This document shows positions 23,775-32,453 of a stretch of 64,000 nucleotides of DNA, piece by piece; position 1 is the first letter of the stretch; every line of letters starts with the position of its first letter. Made by a program: the position numbers and the translations under genes. The stretch comes from Paenibacillus sp. BJ-4 (lineage in GTDB: Bacteria; Bacillota; Bacilli; Paenibacillales; Paenibacillaceae). The notes beneath the pieces are model-generated. The model worked only from the letters and a program-made list of their open reading frames with translations. It searched no databases and had not been told where the DNA came from. The DNA is taken from positions 62,001 through 126,000 of the forward strand of contig NZ_JAIVEM010000072.1 of assembly GCF_020404765.1 (NCBI RefSeq), written 5' to 3'.

Positions 23775-24968
23775 TTATGGGAGATATGAATTTTTGGCTT
23801 TCCTTAAGGCTGAAGCGAGTACGAACATGTATATAAATACAATAATGCCTATGATTAAATAAGATAACTTAATATTCATTAGATCCGTAAGAGTACTGCT
23901 CAAAATAGGGCCGATCATTAGGCCAATCGAGTATGCCGTGTTATAGAGTGCAAAAGTAATTCCATAAGAATGAATTCCACTTCGTTGAGAAATATCAGCA
24001 AGTTGGGGTAAGCAGGGAGCAAGAACCATGCCCATGCTAACCCCTAAAACAGCTAAAATAATAGCTTGAAACGATAATATTCCTGGAAGTGCAGTCAGAG
24101 GAAGAGCAATGGATACCATAAGTAGACCGAGGAGAATTCCATTTTTGTAACCAATCATACTGGAAAACTGTCCTATAAAAGGTGTTGCCAGGCCATAAGC
24201 AAGTGTGGGGATGGCAAATAATAATCCAATAAGTCCAGGGTTAGCGCTAAAATTGTACTGTAGGTGTAACGGTAATGTTGGCTCAAGTACGCTTGGGATG
24301 GATGCGCCGATAATCACAACTCCAATAACCAAAAGCAAATCTTTATTTTTCATGAACGAGAAAGGGGAAATATACTTTTCATTTTTCGCTTCTGGAATAT
24401 CATGCAGGAGTATTAACCGAAGTACAGCATCAATGACGGCCAAGGAGATGGCAAAGTAAAAAGGAAGCTGGTAACTTCCCCATTGATACAACCAACCACC
24501 AATTGTCGGTCCGAGAAGGGTTCCGGCGGCTTGACCGGATAATGCCAAGCCCATAGCTTTGCCACGTTCTTCAGATGGATATTGATCAGCCAAGAGAGCG
24601 AGCCCTGCTGTCCAGGTCATTGCGGCTGCGATTCCCTGAAGAGCACGTGCCAGTACAAGCAGCCAGAGGGTGTGGGCTATGGCGAACATTAAAGTGGAGG
24701 CTATGAGTCCAATTAACCCCCATAATAGAGGTGTCTTTCTCCCAATCCGATCCGTTAATAAGCCAAAAACAGGTGTAGCTATAAATAATGCGATTGCATA
24801 ACTGCTAAATAATAAACCGATTTCGGTTTGAGTTGCTCCCAGAGAATCTGCGTACCTAGGCAAAATGGGGACGACTAATCCATAGATTAACATATCAATG
24901 AATACAGCTAATCCAACAACAATTAGAGCAGCTTTTTGCTTATGCTGTGCTCCTTTACTACGTTTCAT
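23775..24968 (-). CDS. MFS multidrug-type efflux transporter
   Basis: The protein has 397 residues from ATG at 24968, which has AAGGAGG 8-9 bases upstream; a longer frame from 25022 is rejected. Twelve membrane helices can be traced. GRKTPLLWG matches the loop 2-3 MFS motif (GxLxDRxGRK as FGLLTDRIGRK), and the 'LARALQGIAAAMTWTAGLALL' region with 'GQAAGTLLGPTIGG' is motif C of drug:H+ antiporters. It lies 13 bp downstream of a PadR regulator on the same strand, a common regulator-pump pair, so its substrate is likely a toxic or phenolic compound; the exact substrate is unknown. Confidence 0.88.
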   Translation of the reverse strand: MKRSKGAQHKQKAALIVVGLAVFIDMLIYGLVVPILPRYADSLGATQTEIGLLFSSYAIALFIATPVFGLLTDRIGRKTPLLWGLIGLIASTLMFAIAHTLWLLVLARALQGIAAAMTWTAGLALLADQYPSEERGKAMGLALSGQAAGTLLGPTIGGWLYQWGSYQLPFYFAISLAVIDAVLRLILLHDIPEAKNEKYISPFSFMKNKDLLLVIGVVIIGASIPSVLEPTLPLHLQYNFSANPGLIGLLFAIPTLAYGLATPFIGQFSSMIGYKNGILLGLLMVSIALPLTALPGILSFQAIILAVLGVSMGMVLAPCLPQLADISQRSGIHSYGITFALYNTAYSIGLMIGPILSSTLTDLMNIKLSYLIIGIIVFIYMFVLASALRKAKNSYLP

Positions 24969-24981
24969 GATTACATCCTCC

Positions 24982-25524
24982 TTATGAATTTCTTCTGATT
25001 TCCTCTTTAATTTGTTTAACAAATTTTAATTGAAGCTCGCATTGATCATAAATATTTCTGAAAATTAACATGACGTTTACGGGGATATCCATAAGTTCAG
25101 CTTTTTGTTCCTGCCCCAATTTCATATCCCTATAGATTTTTTCGATGGCTTGCTGTTGAGAACTTAAAGCTTCTTCAATTTCATGGAGCCCAGCCTCATC
25201 CATAAAAGTTAAAGCTGTGTACAGTGCTGTTGGAAATACAACAGAAGATTCTTTAAATGATTCGATTAAAAGCCGACTAAACTCACTTTTTCCAGTCTCC
25301 GTAATAGCATATATAGCTTTTGACCGGTTCCCTGTCTGTTCTAACGTTTCCAAATGTACAATTCCTTCTGAATCCAGTTTTTTTAAGGCATGGTATATAG
25401 AAGCTGGTTGCACATAAGCCCATTTATCCGTTTGAGCGGATTGCATCTTTTGTTGTATCTCATATCCGGACATTGCTCCGTATTGTAATAAAAGCCCAAG
25501 AACCATTACACGTGTCGTACTCAA
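24982..25524 (-). CDS. PadR-family transcriptional regulator
   Basis: The 180-residue repressor starts at TTG 25524 with AGAGGAG at good spacing. The winged HTH is TTRVMVLGLLLQYGAMSGYEI...WAYVQPASIYHALKKLDSEGIV, followed by the LETLEQTGNRSKAIYAITETG wing. The C-terminal helical dimerisation part is present (VirR/PadR-C type). A perfect 10-bp inverted repeat upstream is a likely operator. It forms an operon with the MFS pump, so drug-responsive derepression is the simplest model. Confidence 0.9.
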   Translation of the reverse strand: MSTTRVMVLGLLLQYGAMSGYEIQQKMQSAQTDKWAYVQPASIYHALKKLDSEGIVHLETLEQTGNRSKAIYAITETGKSEFSRLLIESFKESSVVFPTALYTALTFMDEAGLHEIEEALSSQQQAIEKIYRDMKLGQEQKAELMDIPVNVMLIFRNIYDQCELQLKFVKQIKEEIRRNS

Positions 25525-25561
25525 AATGATATCTCCTCTACATAGTTTGATAATAAACATT

Positions 25562-25583
25562 TAATACTAAAAGTTTAGTATTA
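25562..25583. promoter_or_regulatory. Perfect palindrome upstream of padR (likely operator)
   Basis: TAATACTAAA and TTTAGTATTA are perfect reverse complements separated by AG. The palindrome overlaps the expected promoter region 38 bp before the PadR start. PadR proteins bind long dyads of this type. Confidence 0.6.
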
Positions 25584-25661
25584 TAGTTTTACTGTATCAT
25601 TACAAACTAAGGAAGTAAAGAATTTTGCATGAATGTACAGATATACGATTGGGAAAAGAAA

Positions 25662-25708
25662 AGAGATATCCTTACGCCTTTTATGGCGTTTTGGATATCT
25701 CCTTTTTT
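25662..25708 (-). terminator. Terminator after mntH
   Basis: GAGATATCC and GGATATCTC form a 9-bp stem with inner ACGCC/GGCGT pairing and pyrimidine-rich flanks on both strands. It lies 35 bp beyond the mntH stop. Confidence 0.7.
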
Positions 25709-25742
25709 GGGTGTAGCCTAGGCGTCTGCAAATGATTATGGT

Positions 25743-27062
25743 TCAACCTGAAATCGTCTGAATAATGAGTATCACATTCAAGACGATAATGACAGCTGTC
25801 ACGATCCAGGTTAGTGCTTTTTGCCATGTTTTGTTTGCGAATTCACCCATGATCTTTTTGTCACTCGTAAAGAGCAACAGTGGGATGATGGCAAAGGGTA
25901 GCTGGATGGACAGAATGACCTGACTCAGTACAAGTAGTTCCTCCGCTCCCTTTTCACCGGCGATAGCAGTGACAATTACCGCTGGAATGATTGCGATGAG
26001 TCGGGTTACCAGACGACGCAGCCAAGGGGAAAGACGAAGGTTGAGAAAGCCCTCCATGACGATTTGTCCGGCTAACGTACCTGTTACGGTCGAATTCTGG
26101 CCGGAGGCAAGCAATGCGATCCCAAATAGGATGCTTGCAAGTGTGGTTCCGAGCAAAGGCGACAGCAGATAGTAGGCATCGCTGATTTCTGCTACATCTG
26201 TTCTTCCGGCAGTATGAAACACCGCTGCTGCCACGATTAAGATGGCGGCATTAATAAAGAGAGCAAACATAAGCGCAATACTGGAATCCCAAGTTGCAAA
26301 TTTAATGGCTTCCCGTTTACCTGCAGAAGTCTGCTCAAATTTGCGAGTTTGTACAATGGATGAATGCAGATAAAGATTGTGAGGCATTACGGTAGCACCC
26401 ATAATACCGATAGCAATATACAGCATGCTAGGGTTGGTCAAAATTTGTGAATCTGGCACAAATCCGCCTAACACGCCGCCCCATGATGGCTGTGCCAAAA
26501 TGAGATTGATGCCAAAGCACCCGGCAATTGTCGCCATTAGCACAATGACCAATGTTTCCAAAGCCCGAAAACCTTTGTTTTGCAGCAATAAAATGAGCAT
26601 GACATCAAATGCGGTAATGATAACGCCATACAGTAGCGGGAGACCGAACAGCAGCTTCAATGCAATGGCTGACCCTATGACCTCGGCCAAATCCATGGCA
26701 GCAATGGCAATTTCGCATAAAAGCCATAAGCCGATTGCGACGGGACGACTATAGGTATCACGGCACATTTGTGCCAAATCTTTACCTGTGGCAATGCCAA
26801 GCTTGCCAGATAAGGCTTGCAGTAGAATAGCGATCAGGTTGGAGACTAGAATGACACTCAGTAGCGTGTAGCCGAATTTCGATCCGCCTGCAATGTCTGT
26901 AGCCCAATTGCCGGGGTCCATATAGCCGACAGCAACCATATAGCCGGGTCCGGCAAAGGCTAGAAACTTCCGAAACCAGGTACCGTCTTTAGGGACGCTC
27001 AAGGAGCGATTCACTTCGGACAGTGAAGCGATTTCCATCACGTTACCCTTCATATTTTTCAT
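25743..27062 (-). CDS. mntH: Nramp-family manganese/divalent metal transporter MntH
   Basis: The 439-residue proton-coupled Mn2+ importer has 11 expected membrane helices. Metal-site motifs are [12 protein letters not shown] in helix 1 and [10 protein letters not shown] in helix 6, both complete. ATG at 27062 is chosen with AAGAAGGTGA 8 bases upstream; GTG 27071 and ATG 27038 are possible. It is divergent from ohr with a 240-bp gap. A second Mn importer (mntABCD) lies 2.5 kb away, which fits joint manganese homeostasis. I find no convincing MntR box in front of it (best partial match 9 of 16). Confidence 0.95.
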   Translation of the reverse strand: MKNMKGNVMEIASLSEVNRSLSVPKDGTWFRKFLAFAGPGYMVAVGYMDPGNWATDIAGGSKFGYTLLSVILVSNLIAILLQALSGKLGIATGKDLAQMCRDTYSRPVAIGLWLLCEIAIAAMDLAEVIGSAIALKLLFGLPLLYGVIITAFDVMLILLLQNKGFRALETLVIVLMATIAGCFGINLILAQPSWGGVLGGFVPDSQILTNPSMLYIAIGIMGATVMPHNLYLHSSIVQTRKFEQTSAGKREAIKFATWDSSIALMFALFINAAILIVAAAVFHTAGRTDVAEISDAYYLLSPLLGTTLASILFGIALLASGQNSTVTGTLAGQIVMEGFLNLRLSPWLRRLVTRLIAIIPAVIVTAIAGEKGAEELLVLSQVILSIQLPFAIIPLLLFTSDKKIMGEFANKTWQKALTWIVTAVIIVLNVILIIQTISG

Positions 27063-27126
27063 ACGCTTCACCTTCTTTATTCATGTTGAATTATAGTATT
27101 AGTGACATAACGATTGTACTATCCCT

Positions 27127-27142
27127 ATTGTACACCTACAAT
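27127..27142. promoter_or_regulatory. Dyad upstream of mntH
   Basis: ATTGTA-CACC-TACAAT is a perfect 6-bp inverted repeat 65 bp before mntH, with a direct copy of ATTGTAC 14 bp away at about 27113. The cognate regulator is unknown. Confidence 0.3.
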
Positions 27143-27241
27143 AGTTTTTGTCTAGTGCAACTTTTGTGTGGTCAAGCAAGTTAATCATATTTTTTAATGA
27201 TTCATTTTGTGTGGTTCGTTTAAAGTACATACGAGAAGGAA

Positions 27242-27259
27242 ATCATGTATTAACATGAT
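27242..27259. promoter_or_regulatory. Dyad upstream of ohr
   Basis: ATCATGT-ATTA-ACATGAT is a perfect 7-bp inverted repeat 50 bp before ohr. It does not resemble the known OhrR operator, so a different regulator or a leader hairpin is possible. Confidence 0.3.
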
Positions 27260-27308
27260 GGTAGATTCCCGCGAGATGCAAATCATATAGAGAAGGAGAG
27301 ATGAGATC

Positions 27309-27728
27309 ATGGAGGCATTATACACAGCATCAGCGACGGTACATGGTGGAAGAGACGGTTCAGTTGCTTCATCGGATGGAGTTTTGAAGCATAAACTTAG
27401 CACACCAAAGGAGCTGGGTGGTGCAGGTGGAGAGGCTACTAATCCAGAGCAATTGTTTGCGGCAGGCTATGGGGCTTGCTATGAGAGCGCATTGGCCAAC
27501 GTAGCTCGGAAAGCCAAGGTGAAGGTGGACAATGTTGAGGTTACCAGTCACGTTTCTATCGGTAAGGACCCTAGCGATGGAGGCTTCAAGCTGGCGGTAC
27601 GTCTGGACGTGAAAATACCGGATATTGAGCGTTCCCAAGCTGAGGATTTGGCACGACAAGCACATGATTTTTGTCCGTATTCCAAAGCAACTCGCGGTAA
27701 CATTGATGTCGAACTCAACGTCATTTGA
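27309..27728 (+). CDS. ohr: Organic hydroperoxide reductase Ohr (OsmC family)
   Basis: The 139-residue thiol peroxidase reduces organic and lipid hydroperoxides. Reactive Cys57 is in AAGYGACYESAL and the resolving Cys in HDFCPYSKATRGN; the N-terminal part has the family pattern ATVHGGRDGSVASSDG. Length is normal for OhrA/OhrB. It starts after GAAGGAGAG. No ohrR lies beside it, in contrast to the usual linked regulator. Confidence 0.94.
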   Translation: MEALYTASATVHGGRDGSVASSDGVLKHKLSTPKELGGAGGEATNPEQLFAAGYGACYESALANVARKAKVKVDNVEVTSHVSIGKDPSDGGFKLAVRLDVKIPDIERSQAEDLARQAHDFCPYSKATRGNIDVELNVI

Positions 27729-27902
27729 CTAGTATGCTTATTAACTATACACGCTGGCCGCCCACTTCCGGCGGCTTTAGTACATAGATCTTGATTCATT
27801 GAGCTCCCCGACCATTTGACATCAACGCCAAAATTCATTAAGATGGCTTAGGTGATTCTGGTCACCAGGTACGAAACAAATTTGAAAAATACGGGTGATA
27901 TG

Positions 27903-28178
27903 ATGTCTTACAGACCGAATATTGTTAATTTCACGCTGGCTGGCAGCAACGAAAAAGAAGGGCTTTATGAGTTTAAAATGAGTTTGGCCGATGGTACGGA
28001 GTGCCGCGTTTTTTCTCAACGTAATCCGGAGTGGACTTTGACGAATATTAGTCGACTGCTAACGACACCTTGCCCGGTATGCCATAAGGATTTTATCTGC
28101 AAGTGTATGGATCAGTTTCATGAAGAGATTTTAGGGCAGATTCATGCCAAACAACTGTTCGAGAAAGCATTGAGCTAG
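27903..28178 (+). CDS. Small Cys-rich protein of unknown function
   Basis: The protein has 91 residues from ATG 27903 (GGGTGA upstream; ATG 27900 also possible). It reads SYRPNIVNFTLAGSNEKEGL, YEFKMSLADGTECRVF, and near the end CPVCHKDFICKC, which gives a C-x2-C-x5-C-x-C pattern suited to binding a metal such as zinc. The first half could be a small beta domain. I do not recognise the family. It is alone downstream of ohr. Confidence 0.6.
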   Translation: MSYRPNIVNFTLAGSNEKEGLYEFKMSLADGTECRVFSQRNPEWTLTNISRLLTTPCPVCHKDFICKCMDQFHEEILGQIHAKQLFEKALS

Positions 28179-28214
28179 TTTCCGAACAAGTAAAAGTCGA
28201 TACCTTTCTAAACA

Positions 28215-28243
28215 AGCGTCGGATGATTTCGACGTTTTTTTGT
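28215..28243 (+). terminator. Short terminator before the DCC protein gene
   Basis: CGTCG and CGACG pair around a short loop and are followed by seven T. The stem is only 5 bp, so it is moderate evidence. Confidence 0.45.
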
Positions 28244-28315
28244 TATATTCGTTTTTGTTATATGCATGAAGTTGATTGCATACAAGCTGTTGATTTCCTT
28301 GGAGGTGAAAGCATT

Positions 28316-28735
28316 ATGAAGCAGTCTGATCATTTAGAGCATTCCATTGTGTTGGTGGATGGGGTATGCCATTTTTGTCAGGGGGCAGCCCGCTTTATTA
28401 TCAAGCGTGATCCTGAGGGGATATTCCATTTTGGTTCCCTGCAATCTAAGGAAGGACAAAGGCTTTTACGTGCAGGAGGACTATCTACAGATCAGCTGGA
28501 TACGTTTGTATTGATTGAAGACGGTATGTATTATACAAGGTCAACTGCGGCTTTGCGGATTGCCAGACGTCTTCGTTTTCCATACCCTCTAGCCTATGCT
28601 TTCATTCTGATTCCCCGCTTTATGCGTGATGCTGTCTATAACTGGGTAGCACGTAACCGATACCGCTGGTTTGGCAAGGATGAAGAGGATCAATGCCAGA
28701 TCCCCCCACCAGAGATTCGGGAACGATTTTTTTAG
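28316..28735 (+). CDS. Thiol-disulfide oxidoreductase of the DCC family (DUF393, YuxK-like)
   Basis: The protein has 139 residues from ATG 28316, with GGAGGTGA 7-8 bases upstream. The DCC motif DGVCHFCQG supplies Cys18 and Cys21 in a thioredoxin-like position, followed by FGSLQSKEGQRLL and the family's STAALRIARRL and FIDALY-like segments (FMRDAVYNWVARNRYRWFG). Members are predicted redox proteins; the substrate is unknown. A longer ORF from 28223 lacks a site and is rejected. Confidence 0.88.
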   Translation: MKQSDHLEHSIVLVDGVCHFCQGAARFIIKRDPEGIFHFGSLQSKEGQRLLRAGGLSTDQLDTFVLIEDGMYYTRSTAALRIARRLRFPYPLAYAFILIPRFMRDAVYNWVARNRYRWFGKDEEDQCQIPPPEIRERFF

Positions 28736-28746
28736 GTATTCAGAAT

Positions 28747-29538
28747 TTAAGATTCAGAGGGATCAGCTTTCCTTCTGGAGCGATGACTACGAATCAGCCA
28801 TATCACAATCGCCACAATCAGTATCAAGCCCGCAATAGCTACATACACGATATGTCGTAAATTCGGTACGTTGATGGATAATTTCAGCTCATTGGATTCC
28901 AATGGGGCAATATCCCAACGCAGTGTTTTTCCGTCCTCCGATACACCGTCCGCATTGCTGGCAGCGGGTCGGATTGGCAAGGACAGGCTAAAGTTAAGAT
29001 CAAGCTGCCGCTCCAGTAATTTGCGCGCGAACACATTCATTTGCTGTAATTTGTCACTCAGTCCCCTGGCTTCTTCAGGAAGCATCCGTGGCAGATCAAG
29101 CTTCATTGTAAGATCATAATTTGTTGTGAAAAAATGTTGGGTCACAGCGCGTTTTACTTCTAATCCCTCGGGCAGATTGAATTCCTGATTGGGATTTTTT
29201 CCGTTTGTACTCCAACCTCCTTCGTAATGCCCCTTGATTTGATATCCCTTTCTCCCCTGTTCAGCTAGCGGCTGAACGTCCACATTGTTGCTTTGAATAC
29301 GCTTGGCTAATCGATCCAGCAGCCCGGGATTGTCCAACATCACCAGCGTCTGATTGTTTACACTGAACGATGCATCCATATCCATACTCCGATCAAGATG
29401 AACATCTACATGGATATCCCCGCGAGCACACGATGTAAGGGTAGCTAGACAGCACAGCAGCGCAAAAATGTACAGTATTGGCCGAATTCGATGTTGCTGA
29501 TGTTTGTCCTGATATGGGCTGCGTCCTGTTTGCTTCAT
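28747..29538 (-). CDS. LppM-like lipoprotein with a C-terminal membrane helix (DUF3153)
   Basis: The protein has 263 residues from ATG at 29538 (GAAGGTG upstream). The signal peptide carries the lipobox LTSC at Cys37. The soluble part is typical of DUF3153/LppM: DIHVDVHLDRSMDMDASFSV, a beta-rich domain, and DGKTLRWDIAP before the end. A strong TM helix (VYVAIAGLILIVAIVIWLI) and a basic tail RSHRSRRK close the protein, so it would be anchored at both ends. Function unknown; it is convergent with the DCC gene. Confidence 0.75.
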   Translation of the reverse strand: MKQTGRSPYQDKHQQHRIRPILYIFALLCCLATLTSCARGDIHVDVHLDRSMDMDASFSVNNQTLVMLDNPGLLDRLAKRIQSNNVDVQPLAEQGRKGYQIKGHYEGGWSTNGKNPNQEFNLPEGLEVKRAVTQHFFTTNYDLTMKLDLPRMLPEEARGLSDKLQQMNVFARKLLERQLDLNFSLSLPIRPAASNADGVSEDGKTLRWDIAPLESNELKLSINVPNLRHIVYVAIAGLILIVAIVIWLIRSHRSRRKADPSES

Positions 29539-29660
29539 GATATGCACCTTCTTTATATACGTTCTTTATTTTAACGATTGGATGTCTTCTATATATTACA
29601 CATTCAGAGAGGCAAAATCGAACGATAAGGCAAAAGGAATAAGATTTATACTCTAAAAAT

Positions 29661-29676
29661 GTTTCCTTAGGTAAAA
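29661..29676. promoter_or_regulatory. MntR-like box 1 upstream of mntA
   Basis: GTTTCCTTAGGTAAAA, read on the other strand, matches 13 of 16 positions of the MntR consensus TTTGCCTTAAGGAAAC. Confidence 0.6.
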
Positions 29677-29717
29677 ACTTTAGTGTATACTCTAAAATAT
29701 AGTTCTGGTAAAAAATA

Positions 29718-29733
29718 ATTGTCTTAAGGAAAT
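29718..29733. promoter_or_regulatory. MntR-like box 2 upstream of mntA
   Basis: ATTGTCTTAAGGAAAT matches 12 of 16 positions of the MntR consensus. It lies 41 bp before the mntA start and 57 bp from box 1. Two boxes in one leader strengthen the manganese assignment of the transporter. Confidence 0.6.
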
Positions 29734-29773
29734 AGTTTGTCCCAATACGAATATTCCAAGGAGGTTTTAAAGC

Positions 29774-30742
29774 ATGAACAAGCAGTCTAAGAAAACTTTG
29801 CCGCGATGGGTAACGACAGTTGGAGTATTTTCACTAGTTTTGGTTCTTGCCACTGCATGTAGTCAGGAGCAGAAGGAACAGGGAACGACGAGAGAGGCGG
29901 GACAAAAAATAAAGGCTACGACGACCATCGGCATGATTTCGGATATTGTTGGGAAGGTCGGCGGTGATCATGTGGAGGTTACAGGCATTATGAAATCAGG
30001 CGTTGACCCGCATTTGTACAAGGCTTCTCAGGGAGATATGCGCAAGCTGGATCAGGCCGACATTATTTTTTATAACGGGTTGCATTTGGAAGGAAAAATG
30101 CAAGACATTCTGAAGAAAATCGGCAAGCAAAAACCCGTCATACCTGTCTCCAAAAACATCACCCAGGATCAGCTGCGTACGGGCAGCCCGGAAATGGGGT
30201 CTGAGCATGATCCGCATATCTGGTTTAACGTACAAAACTGGATGTCTGCGGTAGAAACCGTCAGAGACGAATTGTCGGCGCTTGATGCTGCGCATGCAGA
30301 GGATTATAAGGCTAACGCAGAAGCCTATCTTGCTGAGCTGCGGAAGCTGGATGATTACACGAGGGAGCAGATTGCCAGCATACCGGAAGCCCAGCGCGTG
30401 CTAGTCACGGCACATGATGCCTTCGGCTATTTTGGAGATGCTTACGATATTCAGGTTAAGGGACTTCAAGGCATGAGTACAGAGTCAGAAGCGGGCTCTC
30501 AAGATGTGACCAAGCTGCGAGACTATCTGATGGAGCATAAAATCAAAGCCGTATTTGTAGAAACCAGCGTTCCGAGAAAGGCCATAGATGCGGTTATTCA
30601 GGGAGCCGCTCAGCAAGGTCATACGATAAGGATTGGTGGCGAGCTATATTCGGATGCCATGGGCAAAGAAGGCACGGAAGAAGGCACGTACATTGGAATG
30701 GTTAAGCATAACGTCAATACGATTGTTAAAGCGCTCAAATAA
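29774..30742 (+). CDS. mntA: Manganese ABC transporter substrate-binding lipoprotein
   Basis: The 322-residue cluster A-I (ZnuA/MntA) binding protein starts after AAGGAGG. Lipobox LATAC gives Cys29. Metal ligands expected from the family are His in GVDPHLYKAS, His in HDPHIWFNVQ, an acidic residue in VFVETSVP and Asp in ELYSDAMG. It lacks the His-rich loop of zinc-type ZnuA, and MntR-like boxes precede it, so Mn2+ (possibly Fe2+) is more likely. First gene of a four-gene operon. Confidence 0.93.
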   Translation: MNKQSKKTLPRWVTTVGVFSLVLVLATACSQEQKEQGTTREAGQKIKATTTIGMISDIVGKVGGDHVEVTGIMKSGVDPHLYKASQGDMRKLDQADIIFYNGLHLEGKMQDILKKIGKQKPVIPVSKNITQDQLRTGSPEMGSEHDPHIWFNVQNWMSAVETVRDELSALDAAHAEDYKANAEAYLAELRKLDDYTREQIASIPEAQRVLVTAHDAFGYFGDAYDIQVKGLQGMSTESEAGSQDVTKLRDYLMEHKIKAVFVETSVPRKAIDAVIQGAAQQGHTIRIGGELYSDAMGKEGTEEGTYIGMVKHNVNTIVKALK

Positions 30743-30756
30743 AGGAGGCAAAACAT

Positions 30757-31521
30757 ATGAGTCATTCACCGCTTGTCGTTCGTGATGTATCTGTAGCTTA
30801 TCAAAAAAAGCCCGTTCTGTTCGATGTTTCCTTTGAGGTACCGGAAGGCAAGCTGATCGGTATTATTGGACCGAACGGGGCTGGAAAATCTACGCTGATT
30901 AAGGCAGCGCTCGGACTGATTCCAAAGCTCAAGGGTGAGGTGCTGGTCTACGGCAAGCCCTACAAGCAGCAGCTGCTCAAGGTTGGTTATGTACCGCAGC
31001 GGGAGTCGGTGGATTGGGATTTTCCGACGAACGCGCTGGATGTGGTCATGATGGGACGATACGGCAGACTGGGCTGGTTTAAACGACCGGGAGCCGCAGA
31101 TCGCCAGGCAGCGATGGAGTGTCTGGACAAGGTAGGCATGAGCCCATATGCGGACAGGCAGATTAGTCAGCTGTCAGGCGGACAGCAGCAGCGTGTTTTT
31201 TTAGCCAGAGCACTCGCACAGGACGCTCAGCTTTATTTTATGGATGAACCGTTTGTTGGTGTGGACGCTGCAACCGAAAAAGCAATTATATCATTGCTCA
31301 ACGATCTGAAGCGGCAGGGAAAAACCGTGCTGGTGGTTCATCATGATTTGTCTACGGTGACGGATTATTTTGACCAAGTCATGCTGTTGAACGGTCATCT
31401 GACGGCGTTTGGAGAGACATCAGAGATTTTTACCGAAGAAAATCTGCAACGTACGTATGGCGGACGTCTGAGTATACTCAAAACAGGCCCGGATTCCGGC
31501 ACAATACTCGGAGTGAGGTGA
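30757..31521 (+). CDS. mntB: Manganese ABC transporter ATP-binding protein
   Basis: The 254-residue ATPase follows mntA by 14 bp with AAAGGAGG. Walker A is GPNGAGKS, the ABC signature LSGGQQQR, Walker B LYFMDEPFVGVD, and the H-loop His is in VVHHDLS. The family-typical QRESVDWDFP and VMMGRYGRLGWF segments are those of the MntB/ZnuC/SitB group. It energises the two permeases that follow. Confidence 0.94.
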   Translation: MSHSPLVVRDVSVAYQKKPVLFDVSFEVPEGKLIGIIGPNGAGKSTLIKAALGLIPKLKGEVLVYGKPYKQQLLKVGYVPQRESVDWDFPTNALDVVMMGRYGRLGWFKRPGAADRQAAMECLDKVGMSPYADRQISQLSGGQQQRVFLARALAQDAQLYFMDEPFVGVDAATEKAIISLLNDLKRQGKTVLVVHHDLSTVTDYFDQVMLLNGHLTAFGETSEIFTEENLQRTYGGRLSILKTGPDSGTILGVR

Positions 31522-31526
31522 GGGAG

Positions 31527-32453
31527 ATGACAAGCTTGGCTACGCTTTTGACCGATCCGAATATGCAGTGGATTTTGCTGGGCTGCATTTTGCTCGGTTT
31601 AAGCAGCGGCGTGATTGGCAGTTTTATGTATTTGCGTAAGCAGTCGCTTATGGGAGATGCCTTGGCACATGCAGCTTTGCCGGGAGTATGCGTGGCGTTT
31701 ATGATTACGGGTACGAAATCCGTGTTTGGATTTATGATTGGGGCTGCCATTGCAGGCATTGCTGCGACCTTTGCCATTAGTGCGCTGATCCGGTATTCGC
31801 GAATCAAAAGCGATTCGGCGATTGCGGCGGTGCTGTCTGTATTTTTTGGCTTCGGCATTATGCTGTTGACGGAAATTCAGCATAGTGGCGCGGGAAACCA
31901 GAGCGGATTGGATAAATTTTTATTCGGCCAGGCTGCGGCCATGGTATGGTCTGATGTTTATACGATGGCGGCAATCTCGGTGGTGCTGATCGGGATATGC
32001 ATATTGTTCTTCAAGGAATTTAAGCTGCTTAGCTTTGATCCCGGCTTTGCTCGCGGACTTGGTTTTCCAGCGGGGCTGCTGGATAAGCTGTTGATGTTGC
32101 TGATTGTCATTGCGGTGGTGGCCGGCATTCAGGCCGTGGGTGTCATTATGATGGCAGCCTTATTGATTACCCCAGCAGTGTCAGCAAGATACTGGACAGA
32201 GAAGCTGGGGGTTATGGTGTGCCTCTCAGGCTTGTTTGGTGCTATAGCAGGCCTTGGCGGGACACTCATTAGCTCTCTGGGGCAAAATCTCCCTACAGGA
32301 CCGTTGTGCGTCCTGTGTGCGACTGTGGTGTTTGGTGTGAGCCTGATTTTTGCGCCACAGCGCGGAATGATTTCCAAGGCTATCGTTCGGTTGAATACCA
32401 GAAATAATCTGGAGCAGGCAGTCGGGCCGCCGAGAAAGGAGCGTGCCCTATGA
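31527..32453 (+). CDS. mntC: Manganese ABC transporter permease (first)
   Basis: The protein has 308 residues from ATG 31527 (GAGGTGAGGGAG upstream); GTG at 31518, overlapping the mntB stop, is possible. It is an ABC-3 family permease with about 8-9 helices. Family signatures are LRKQSLMGDALAHAALPGV near the N-terminus and GVIMMAALLITPAVSARYWTE in the later loop. It ends overlapping the next permease by ATGA. Confidence 0.93.
   Translation: MTSLATLLTDPNMQWILLGCILLGLSSGVIGSFMYLRKQSLMGDALAHAALPGVCVAFMITGTKSVFGFMIGAAIAGIAATFAISALIRYSRIKSDSAIAAVLSVFFGFGIMLLTEIQHSGAGNQSGLDKFLFGQAAAMVWSDVYTMAAISVVLIGICILFFKEFKLLSFDPGFARGLGFPAGLLDKLLMLLIVIAVVAGIQAVGVIMMAALLITPAVSARYWTEKLGVMVCLSGLFGAIAGLGGTLISSLGQNLPTGPLCVLCATVVFGVSLIFAPQRGMISKAIVRLNTRNNLEQAVGPPRKERAL

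Noticed and set aside
27149-27165. MntR box before mntH
   Set aside because: The best stretch agrees with the consensus at only 9 of 16 positions, too weak to claim.
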